A DNA stretch of 23,625 bases. It comes from JAFGHJ01 sp964534175. GTDB taxonomy: Bacteria > Hydrothermota > UBA3072. Positions 1 through 6,927 of the stretch are shown piece after piece. Location: the NCBI GenBank assembly GCA_964534175.1, contig CAZHNS010000033.1, positions 1-23,625 of the forward strand. Reading direction: 5' to 3'. The position numbers and the translations under genes were made by a program. The notes beneath the pieces are model-generated. The model saw only the letters and a program-made list of their open reading frames with translations. It was not told the origin of the DNA and made no database searches. Each line of letters opens with the position of its first letter. The first letter of the stretch is position 1.

Positions 1-66
1 GGCTCAACTGGCTAGAGCACCGGACTCCAAATCCGGGGGTTGGGGGTTCAAGTCCTCCCAGGCCTG
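1..66 (+). tRNA. tRNA-Trp (CCA anticodon), 5' end cut off by the window
   Basis: The D arm (stem 2-5 with 15-18), anticodon stem 20-24/32-36 with loop CTCCAAA, and T arm 42-46/54-58 with loop TTCAAGT are all visible. The anticodon CCA lies at 27-29, which reads UGG. The 3' acceptor strand CAGGCCT (59-65) and discriminator G (66), typical of bacterial tRNA-Trp, close the gene. CCA is not encoded. About eight 5' nucleotides (positions 1-8 of the canonical tRNA) lie outside the window. secE starts 15 nt downstream, matching the common tRNA-Trp/secE/nusG order, so the tRNA is probably processed from the same transcript. Confidence 0.95.
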
Positions 67-81
67 CTTTTAGGAGATAAA

Positions 82-267
82 ATGTTAGAGAAGATAATAA
101 CTTTTTTTAAAGAAGTAAAGCAGGAACTGTTTAAAGTTTCCTGGCCAAAAGGGAGAGAAATATGGGCGTCGACAGGCGTAGTTATAGTTTTCTCTTTTGT
201 TCTATGTGCAATTATATGGTTGCTTGATCTTCTCTTTTCTAGAATTTTTATTTATTTGATAAGATAG
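82..267 (+). CDS. secE: Preprotein translocase subunit SecE
   Basis: SecE is the small subunit that clamps SecY in the inner-membrane SecYEG channel. The 61-residue product has the family layout: an amphipathic N-terminal helix (FFKEVKQELFKVSWP, where VSWP is the SecE signature), a short linker, and one membrane helix at about residues 29-58. The length is typical of single-span SecE. The ATG at 82 is chosen because TAGGAG at 71-76 sits just upstream. An in-frame ATG at 40 would begin inside tRNA-Trp and add 14 residues with no family match. nusG follows after 5 nt, the classic secE-nusG pair. Confidence 0.95.
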   Translation: MLEKIITFFKEVKQELFKVSWPKGREIWASTGVVIVFSFVLCAIIWLLDLLFSRIFIYLIR

Positions 268-272
268 ATTTT

Positions 273-809
273 ATGGGTTTAGCTACTAATTTTAGATGGT
301 TTATAATTCATGTTTTCACGGGGCAAGAGAAAGTTATATGCAAGTACCTTGCTGAGCAGAAGAAGAAAAAGAAGATGGATGATCTTATAGATCAGATTGT
401 TGTTCCTGAAAGAATGATTAAAGTTAGAGATAAAAAAGGCGAAATCAAGAAGAAAGAAAAGAGATTATATCCGGGTTACATTCTGATACATGCGGCAGAA
501 GATGACGCGGTGACGCGGCTCATAGCGGAAGCCCCAAAAGTAATGGGATTCTTGGGAAAAAAGGCTGCACAACCAATATCAGAGGAAGAAGCGGAAAAGA
601 TACTTGGTCTTATGGAAACGGTAGAAGAGGTTAATGATACAAGATTTCTAGAAGGACAGACAATTCGTATAATTGACGGACCTTTTACGGATTTTAATGG
701 AACGATAAAAGAGTTGAATAGGGAAAAAGAGAGATTGATTGTAATGGTTACCGTTTTTGGTCGGTCAACACCGGTCGAATTGAGTTATAATCAGGTAGAA
801 CTAATTTAG
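273..809 (+). CDS. nusG: Transcription termination/antitermination factor NusG
   Basis: NusG binds the RNA polymerase clamp, suppresses pausing and links polymerase to the ribosome or Rho. The 178-residue protein has an NGN domain from RWFIIHVFTGQEK (residues 8-20) through YPGYILI (66-72) and MGFLGKK (91-97), then a C-terminal KOW domain at about 128-178 with IDGPFTDFNGTI (134-145). Length and domain order are standard. A short lysine-rich run (residues 30-34) follows the first helix. No clear Shine-Dalgarno sequence precedes ATG 273, so translation is probably coupled to secE, whose stop codon is 5 nt upstream. Confidence 0.96.
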   Translation: MGLATNFRWFIIHVFTGQEKVICKYLAEQKKKKKMDDLIDQIVVPERMIKVRDKKGEIKKKEKRLYPGYILIHAAEDDAVTRLIAEAPKVMGFLGKKAAQPISEEEAEKILGLMETVEEVNDTRFLEGQTIRIIDGPFTDFNGTIKELNREKERLIVMVTVFGRSTPVELSYNQVELI

Positions 810-820
810 GAGAGTAAAAG

Positions 821-1255
821 ATGCCACCAAAAAAAGAAAAGGGACAGATTAAGTTAATGATACAAGCAGGACAAGCGACTCCGGCGCCTCCTGTTGGCCC
901 AGCCCTTGGCCAATATGGGGTGAATATTATGGAATTCTGCAATCAGTTTAACCAGAAAAGTAAGGGTCGGGGAAATGATTTGATTCCTGTAGTAATTACA
1001 GTGTACAGGGATAATTCTTTTGATTTTATAATGAAAAACCCTCCTACTTCCTTCTTGTTAAAAAGAGCCGCAGGTATAGTTAAGGGTTCGGGAGAGCCTA
1101 ATAGAGAGAAAGTAGCAACTGTAACAAGAAAACAAATTAGGGAAATCGCAGAGGCTAAGCGGGAAAGTTTTAATACTGATGATATGGATAAGATTGTAAA
1201 AGTGATAGAGGGTACTGCTAATTCGATGGGAATGTTGGTAGAGGAGAGTGAATGA
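821..1255 (+). CDS. rplK: 50S ribosomal protein L11
   Basis: L11 forms the GTPase-associated centre of the large subunit with 23S rRNA and the L10/L12 stalk, and is the target site of thiopeptides. The 144-residue product has the N-terminal signature QAGQATPAPPVGPALGQYGV (about residues 12-31) with its conserved prolines, and the C-terminal rRNA-binding part around NPPTSFLLKRAAG. AGGAG overlapping the nusG stop serves ATG 821. Only 11 nt separate nusG from rplK, so there is no room for a stand-alone L1-binding leader. Its stop overlaps the rplA start. Confidence 0.97.
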   Translation: MPPKKEKGQIKLMIQAGQATPAPPVGPALGQYGVNIMEFCNQFNQKSKGRGNDLIPVVITVYRDNSFDFIMKNPPTSFLLKRAAGIVKGSGEPNREKVATVTRKQIREIAEAKRESFNTDDMDKIVKVIEGTANSMGMLVEESE

Positions 1256-1965
1256 TGAAGAGAAGTAAGCGATATAAAAAATTAGATGATTCTTACTCTA
1301 AAGAAACGAAATACAATATTAAAGAAGCTGTGAGCAAGATTAAAGAAATGGCTTCTGCAAAGTTTGATGAGACGGTAGAAGTTGCCGTGAAACTTGGTGT
1401 TGATCCCAAAAAGGCAGATCAAATGGTTCGCGGTACAATTATGCTTCCCCATGGTACGGGTAAAGAAAAGAAAGTACTCGCTTTCGTTGAAGGGGAATTG
1501 CAGGTGGATGCAGAAAAAGCTGGTGCGGATTGGGTTGGAGGACAGGATTTTGTAGAAAAAATTGAGAAAGGCTGGCTTGAGTGCGACGCTATTGTAGCTG
1601 TTCCTGAGATGATGCCTAAAATTGGAAAATTGGGTAAAGTTCTCGGACCAAGAGGGTTGATGCCTACCCCTAAAAATGGAACTGTAACTAAAGATATAGG
1701 ACAGGCTGTGAAAGAGATAAAACAAGGAAAAGTGAATTTTAAAGTGGATCAGGGTGGAAATCTCCACATTCCTATTGGTAAAGCGTCCTTTGATGAAAAG
1801 CAAATACTTGAGAACTTTGTTGAATTGTTGGACAAAATATGGAGTTTGAAACCTTCATCTGCAGGTGGACAGTATTTGAAGGGAATAGCTATTTCAACAA
1901 CTATGGGTCCCGGTGTTAAAATTGATACGAATTTTGTTAGAAAAGAAGTGATTTCGGGGAGTTAA
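1252..1965 (+). CDS. rplA: 50S ribosomal protein L1
   Basis: L1 builds the mobile L1 stalk that helps eject deacylated tRNA; in many bacteria it also represses its own operon by binding mRNA. The 237-residue product has the family length and conserved blocks: VDPKKADQMVRGT near residue 50 and the hallmark GKLGKVLGPRGLMPTPKNGT (about 125-144). ATG 1252 overlaps the rplK stop (ATGA), and a second ATG at 1255 is equally possible because the protein begins Met-Met. rplJ starts after 1 nt. Confidence 0.97.
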   Translation: MMKRSKRYKKLDDSYSKETKYNIKEAVSKIKEMASAKFDETVEVAVKLGVDPKKADQMVRGTIMLPHGTGKEKKVLAFVEGELQVDAEKAGADWVGGQDFVEKIEKGWLECDAIVAVPEMMPKIGKLGKVLGPRGLMPTPKNGTVTKDIGQAVKEIKQGKVNFKVDQGGNLHIPIGKASFDEKQILENFVELLDKIWSLKPSSAGGQYLKGIAISTTMGPGVKIDTNFVRKEVISGS

Positions 1966-1966
1966 T

Positions 1967-2488
1967 ATGGGGATAAGAGAAAACGAGGAAATTGTAAAAG
2001 AAATTAGTGAAAGATATAAAAGGTCTAATTCTCTGTGTTTCACGAAATTTGCAGGTCTAAAGGCAGCCCAGCTTAATGATCTCAGGAGAAGTCTTAAAAG
2101 AAAAAACGCTGAATTAAAAGTTTTTAAGAATACATTGATCAAAAAAGCTTTGGCCGATGAAACAAACGGAGAAAGTATTGATGAACTGACGGAGGGTCCG
2201 ACAGCTTTGGTTTTTGGTTACGAGGATCCCCTACAGCCTCTTAAAATAATTTCTGATTTTAGAGGGGAAAATGAAAATCTGGTTGTTAATGGTGGTTTTA
2301 TTGAAGGTAGATATTTTGATTGTAAGACCTTTGGAGAATTGGCATCTATACCGCCTAAAGAAGAGCTTTACAGGAAAATGTTGACTTCCTTGAATTCTCC
2401 TTTGAACAAACTGGTTTTTGTTTTGTCAGGGGTACCAAGAAAAATTATGATGATTTTATCTGAGATAGCTAAACAAAAGGAGGAATAA
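1967..2488 (+). CDS. rplJ: 50S ribosomal protein L10
   Basis: L10 anchors the L12 dimers on the ribosomal stalk. The 173-residue protein has the N-terminal rRNA-binding part with the typical RRSLKRKNAELKVFKNTLIK block (about residues 45-64), FGYEDPLQPLKII near 83, and a C-terminal helix that carries L12 dimers. Its start lies 1 nt after rplA, so the structured L10-binding leader known from many bacteria cannot sit between them. Its TAA stop overlaps the rplL ATG by one base, which favours coupled translation of L10 and L12. Confidence 0.95.
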   Translation: MGIRENEEIVKEISERYKRSNSLCFTKFAGLKAAQLNDLRRSLKRKNAELKVFKNTLIKKALADETNGESIDELTEGPTALVFGYEDPLQPLKIISDFRGENENLVVNGGFIEGRYFDCKTFGELASIPPKEELYRKMLTSLNSPLNKLVFVLSGVPRKIMMILSEIAKQKEE

Positions 2489-2883
2489 TGGCAGAAGGGA
2501 CAAAATTATCCAAAAATGCTGAAAAAGTTATTGACTTAATTGGAGATATGACGATTCTCGAACTGAATAGTCTTGTAGAGGCTATGGAAGAAAAGTTTGG
2601 TGTTACTGCTGCAGCTCCAGTAGTTCAGATGGCTGGTGCAGCTGCGGGAGAAGCAGGAAAAGAAGAGGAAAAAGCCGAATTTGATGTTACACTAAAGTCT
2701 TTTGGGGAAAGCAAACTTGCTGTTATTAAAGAGGTTCGTTCCTTGCTTTCATTGGGACTTAAAGAGGCTAAAGAACTTGTAGAGTCAGCACCTTCAGTAT
2801 TAAAGGAAGCTACTTCTAAAGAAGATGCAGAAGCGATTAAATCTACCATTGAGAAAGCAGGCGGCGAAGTAGAAGTTAAGTAA
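2488..2883 (+). CDS. rplL: 50S ribosomal protein L7/L12
   Basis: L7/L12 is the multicopy stalk protein that recruits translation factors such as EF-G and EF-Tu. Visible parts are an N-terminal dimerisation helix region (about residues 6-38), an Ala/Gly/Glu-rich hinge (about 41-64), and the C-terminal domain with VIKEVRSLLSLGLKEAKELV (79-98). At 131 residues it is slightly longer than the usual 120-125, mostly in the hinge. AAGGAGG at 2477-2483 precedes the ATG. The longest gap of the operon follows. Confidence 0.97.
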   Translation: MAEGTKLSKNAEKVIDLIGDMTILELNSLVEAMEEKFGVTAAAPVVQMAGAAAGEAGKEEEKAEFDVTLKSFGESKLAVIKEVRSLLSLGLKEAKELVESAPSVLKEATSKEDAEAIKSTIEKAGGEVEVK

Positions 2884-2902
2884 TCGGCATTTGAAAGTTT
2901 TA

Positions 2903-3001
2903 TCTATAAGAGACAGACAGATAGAACAGAGATTTCTTATAGGGTATGATAAGAAAGCTGCACTCCTTTTTTATATAAGAAGTAAAACTTTACAAAAGGA
3001 G
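2903..3001 (+). promoter_or_regulatory. Candidate rpoB leader with mutually exclusive hairpins and a covered Shine-Dalgarno
   Basis: Three helices can be drawn by hand. Helix A pairs 2903-2913 with 2933-2943 (11 pairs, two of them G-U). Helix B pairs TTTCTTAT (2933-2940) with ATAAGAAA (2949-2956). A and B share 2933-2940 and cannot coexist. Helix C pairs CTCCTTTT (2963-2970) with AAAAGGAG (2994-3001), which is the rpoB Shine-Dalgarno sequence. The rplL-rpoB gap of E. coli is known to carry an attenuator and an RNase III site; a similar control function here is inference. Confidence 0.45.
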
Positions 3002-3009
3002 GTAATCTA

Positions 3010-6000
3010 TTGACTCCTAAAAGGAAGTTTTTTGTTAATGGAGTTAGATTAGCTAATTTGGAGGATGTTAAATTTACTCCTCCCGATTTTTTATCTGTGC
3101 AGAGAGATTCTTTTGAAAAATTTATTCTGCAGGAGTATAACGACAATCCGGAAAGCCGACCTGATACAGGTTTAGAGTCGGTTTTCAGGGAGGTATTTCC
3201 TATAGAAGATATTCATGGTAGATATAAAATCGAATATTTATACTACTACCTCGATGAACCTAAATACACTCCTGAACAGGTGAAAGATAAAGAGCTTACT
3301 TATTTGGCATCTCTTTATGGTAGATTCAGGTTGATTGAATATGAAGAACCTGAGGAAGTTGAATTTGCCAAAGAGATAGAGGATTTCGAACCTATTCGAG
3401 AAGTTAAGCAATCTATCGAGCAAGATGTTTTTCTTGCTGGCTTTCCTTTGATGACTGAGAGGGGAGATTTTATTATTAATGGGGTTGAAAGGGTTATAAT
3501 ATCTCAACTGCATAGGGCTCCCGGAGTTTATTTTGAGGAGGAAGAGGTTGATGAAGTCCGTAGTAAATATAATGCTCAAATAATTCCCGATAGGGGCTCT
3601 TGGTTGAAGTTCAATATAAAATTGACTGAAGCGATTAAAGTTAATTTAAATGGTAGACGTAACTTCCCAATAACGGTTCTAATTAAAGCTCTGGGTTATC
3701 TTGAAGATATTAAAAAGCTTGAAGAGGAGAGGGAAGAGCTCGTGGAGCTTTTGAGAGAAAAAGAATACAATAAAAAGCATATAGATAAGATTAAAGAAAT
3801 TGATTCGGAACTTGAAAAAGTTGAAGGGAAATGGAATAGTTCAGAGCAAATACTTCCTATTTTCTTTGAAGTTAAAAAGATCCAAGTCGATAAAAAAGCA
3901 ATAGGTAGGATTCTCGCTGAAGATGTTGTGGCTGATAAAACGGGAGAAGTTGTACTTCAAGCAGGGGATAAGATTGAAGAAGAAAGTGTTAAAAAGATTA
4001 AGGAAGCTGGATGCAAAAAAGTTCATGTTGTATCGGGAGTTGAAAAGAAATCGGTTGATTACATCTTGAATGCCTTCAGGAAAGACAAAACGGAAAATGG
4101 CAGAGAAGCAATTCTTGAAATTTATCGCTATCTCCGGGGTACTGACGCTCCGAATTTAAGAATTGCCAAGGATTATTTTATCTCTTCCTTTTTCGATCCT
4201 ATGAGGTTTAATTTGTCTAAAGTGGGAAGGCATGTTTTGAATAGAAAGTTAAATCAGAATGTCGATGAAAATACACTTTGTCTTGTTACCGCGGATTTTA
4301 TAAATGTTGTTAAAGGATTGATTGAACTGGCAGATGGGAAAAGAGAGGAAGACGATATAGACCATCTGGGTAACAGGAGAATAAGAACGGTAGGAGAACA
4401 ATTGGAAAACCAGTTCCGTGTGGCTCTCAGGAGGATGGCTAAGACAATTACTGAAAGGATGGTTGTTTCTGATGATACAGATATAACACCCCAGGAGTTG
4501 ATAAACTCAAGGCAGATTAAGGGTGTTTTAAACTCTTTCTTTGCTACGGGACAGCTCTCTCAATTTCTTGACCAGACAAATCCACTGGCAGAACTTACGA
4601 ATAAAAGACGCCTTTCGGCTCTTGGTCCTGGTGGTCTAACCAGAGATACAGCAGGTTTCGCAGTGAGGGATGTGCATTATTCACATTACGGTCGTATTTG
4701 TCCGATTGAAACTCCCGAGGGTCCAAATATAGGACTTATAACTTCACTTGCTTCTATTTCACGAATTGACGAAGATGGTTTTATTGAGACTCCCTACAGA
4801 AAAGTTAAAAATGGTGTTATAACCGATAAGGTTGAATATCTTAATGTAAATGAAGAAGATAAGTATACTATAGCCCCCGCCAATTTGAAAGTGGATAAAA
4901 AGGGAAAGATTGTTGATAGTTATGTTATGGCCAGGTATAGAGATACTTATCCTTTTGTGAAAAGGGAGGACGTCGATTACATAGATCTTGTACCACAACA
5001 GCTTGTTTCTGTTTCTTCCTCTCTTATTCCTTTTTTAGAGCATGATGATGCCAATAGAGCTTTAATGGGTTCGAATATGCAGCGTCAGGCTGTCCCGCTT
5101 ATAAGGCCAGAAGCTCCTCTTGTCGGAACCGGGATTGAGGGGAAGGTTGCCAAAGATTCTGGAACAGTCGTTCTTGCTAAAAGAGGTGGTGTTGTTATTA
5201 AAGTCACTGCCGATGAAATATGGGTTAAGACGAAAGATACCGGTTCGGTAGAACCGTATGATATATATCATTTAAGAAAGTTTGAGAGAACAAACCAGGA
5301 TACATGTGTTAACCAGAAACCAATAGTAAATAAAGGAGATAAAGTAAGGGCAGGAGAAGTAATCGCTGATGGAGGAGCAACTTCTGAAGGTGAACTTGCA
5401 CTTGGCCAAAATGTCTTAGTTGCTTTAATTCCATATTTCGGTTGGAACTATGAAGACGCAATAGTGGTTTCAGAGAGGCTGCTAAAAGAGGATATTTTTT
5501 CTTCATATCATATTGAGGAATATACTTGTGAAGTTAGAGATACCAAGCTGGGTTCCGAGGAAACTACCAGGGAAATACCAAACGTTTCGGAAGAAAGTGC
5601 AGCAAATTTAGACGAAGAAGGAATCGTTAGAATTGGAGCTAAAATTAAAGAAGGAGACATTCTTGTAGGTAAAATTTCTCCTAAAGGAGAAACAGAACTT
5701 ACGCCCGAAGAAAAACTTTTAAGGGCAATATTTGGCAAAAAAGCTGAAGATGTTAAAGATACATCATTAAGGGTTCCTTCGGATGTACATGGTGTGGTTA
5801 TCGGAACTGTAGTTTTGGAAAGAAATGCCCGTAAGGCTAATTTAGAGAAGGTTGTAGAAGAATACAGCAAGAAGATACAGGAACTAAAAAAGAGAAAAAT
5901 TTCTGCTGTTAAGGAGGAACTTCTCGATAAAAAAGCTAAGGATTCTATTTTCATAACTCCAAAAAGAGGAAAAAAGAAAAAACTATTGGTTAGAAAAAAT

Positions 6001-6927
6001 CAGGTAATCAAAGAAAAGCATTTAGAAAAAATAGAACAGTGGGTCGATTTGAAGGCTTATCCAAAAATACAGAAATTTATTGAAAAAATAGATAAACTGA
6101 TTGAAAGAATAGAAAAACAGATGGAGAATTCTCTGCGGGTTGCTGAAAGGGGAGATGAGTTAACTGCGGGTGTTAATAAAATGATTAAGGTTTATATCGG
6201 TCAGCGGAGAAGAATATCCATAGGGGATAAAGTTTCCGGAAGACACGGTAATAAGGGAGTTGTTGCGGCAGTTATACCGGAAGAGGATATGCCTTTTATG
6301 GAAGATGGTACGCCTGTAGATGTTGTTCTTAATCCTTTAGGTGTTCCTTCGAGAATGAATGTTGGGCAAATCCTCGAAACTCATCTTGGCTGGGCTGCCG
6401 AGAAGTTAAATATAAAGGTTGGTAGTCCTATTTTTGAGGGAGTTTCTATAGAAAAAATAAAAGAATTATTAAAAGAAGCTGGTCTTCCTGAAGACGGGAA
6501 GGTTGCTCTTTACGATGGAAGAACCGGTGAATCTTTCGATCAGAAAATAACTGTTGGTTATATGTACCTGATGAAATTGTATCATATGATTGAGGACAAA
6601 CATCATGCCAGGGCTACGGGTCCTTATTCGTTGATTACTCAGCAACCGCTCGGAGGAAAAGCTCAGTATGGCGGACAGAGATTTGGGGAGATGGAAGTAT
6701 GGGCGTTGGAAGGATATGGCGCCGCTCATACCTTACAGGAGATGCTTACAATAAAATCCGATGATGTGGAAGGAAGGAATAAAGCTTACGAAGCAATAGT
6801 AAAAGGAGAACCTCCCCCAGAGCCGGGATTGCCGACTTCTTTTGATGTGCTTATTAAGGAATTGAGGGGCTTAGGGTTGAATGTTGAGCTTCTTAAGCAG
6901 GGAGAGGAGGATAAATATGAAATTTAA
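3010..6927 (+). CDS. rpoB: DNA-directed RNA polymerase subunit beta
   Basis: This is the beta subunit, forming half of the catalytic cleft. The start is TTG at 3010: AAAGGAGG (2995-3002) ends 7 nt before it and no ATG or GTG fits the conserved N-terminus. The 1305-residue product has the rifampicin-binding region at 513-543, VRDVHYSHYGRICPIETPEG (552-571), and the C-terminal blocks GDKVSGRHGNKG and LGGKAQYGGQRFGEMEVWALE. A charged coiled-coil stretch lies near residues 235-280, and a lysine-rich insertion near 940-1045 resembles the SI2 insertion of Gram-negative polymerases. The position equal to E. coli His526 is Asn531, and fork loop 2 is altered (see findings). The end overlaps rpoC by 11 nt. 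Confidence 0.98.
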   Translation: MTPKRKFFVNGVRLANLEDVKFTPPDFLSVQRDSFEKFILQEYNDNPESRPDTGLESVFREVFPIEDIHGRYKIEYLYYYLDEPKYTPEQVKDKELTYLASLYGRFRLIEYEEPEEVEFAKEIEDFEPIREVKQSIEQDVFLAGFPLMTERGDFIINGVERVIISQLHRAPGVYFEEEEVDEVRSKYNAQIIPDRGSWLKFNIKLTEAIKVNLNGRRNFPITVLIKALGYLEDIKKLEEEREELVELLREKEYNKKHIDKIKEIDSELEKVEGKWNSSEQILPIFFEVKKIQVDKKAIGRILAEDVVADKTGEVVLQAGDKIEEESVKKIKEAGCKKVHVVSGVEKKSVDYILNAFRKDKTENGREAILEIYRYLRGTDAPNLRIAKDYFISSFFDPMRFNLSKVGRHVLNRKLNQNVDENTLCLVTADFINVVKGLIELADGKREEDDIDHLGNRRIRTVGEQLENQFRVALRRMAKTITERMVVSDDTDITPQELINSRQIKGVLNSFFATGQLSQFLDQTNPLAELTNKRRLSALGPGGLTRDTAGFAVRDVHYSHYGRICPIETPEGPNIGLITSLASISRIDEDGFIETPYRKVKNGVITDKVEYLNVNEEDKYTIAPANLKVDKKGKIVDSYVMARYRDTYPFVKREDVDYIDLVPQQLVSVSSSLIPFLEHDDANRALMGSNMQRQAVPLIRPEAPLVGTGIEGKVAKDSGTVVLAKRGGVVIKVTADEIWVKTKDTGSVEPYDIYHLRKFERTNQDTCVNQKPIVNKGDKVRAGEVIADGGATSEGELALGQNVLVALIPYFGWNYEDAIVVSERLLKEDIFSSYHIEEYTCEVRDTKLGSEETTREIPNVSEESAANLDEEGIVRIGAKIKEGDILVGKISPKGETELTPEEKLLRAIFGKKAEDVKDTSLRVPSDVHGVVIGTVVLERNARKANLEKVVEEYSKKIQELKKRKISAVKEELLDKKAKDSIFITPKRGKKKKLLVRKNQVIKEKHLEKIEQWVDLKAYPKIQKFIEKIDKLIERIEKQMENSLRVAERGDELTAGVNKMIKVYIGQRRRISIGDKVSGRHGNKGVVAAVIPEEDMPFMEDGTPVDVVLNPLGVPSRMNVGQILETHLGWAAEKLNIKVGSPIFEGVSIEKIKELLKEAGLPEDGKVALYDGRTGESFDQKITVGYMYLMKLYHMIEDKHHARATGPYSLITQQPLGGKAQYGGQRFGEMEVWALEGYGAAHTLQEMLTIKSDDVEGRNKAYEAIVKGEPPPEPGLPTSFDVLIKELRGLGLNVELLKQGEEDKYEI

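Noticed and set aside
40..81. In-frame ATG at 40 as the secE start
   Set aside because: It lies inside tRNA-Trp and adds 14 residues without family match; ATG 82 has a good Shine-Dalgarno.
1282..1803. 173-residue open frame antisense to rplA
   Set aside because: It is a shadow of a conserved ribosomal protein gene with a low-complexity Phe/His/Ser-rich product.
6881..6916. ATG at 6881 as the rpoC start
   Set aside because: It would add 12 residues encoded deep within rpoB; ATG 6917 has GGAGAGGAGG upstream and gives the conserved RpoC N-terminus.
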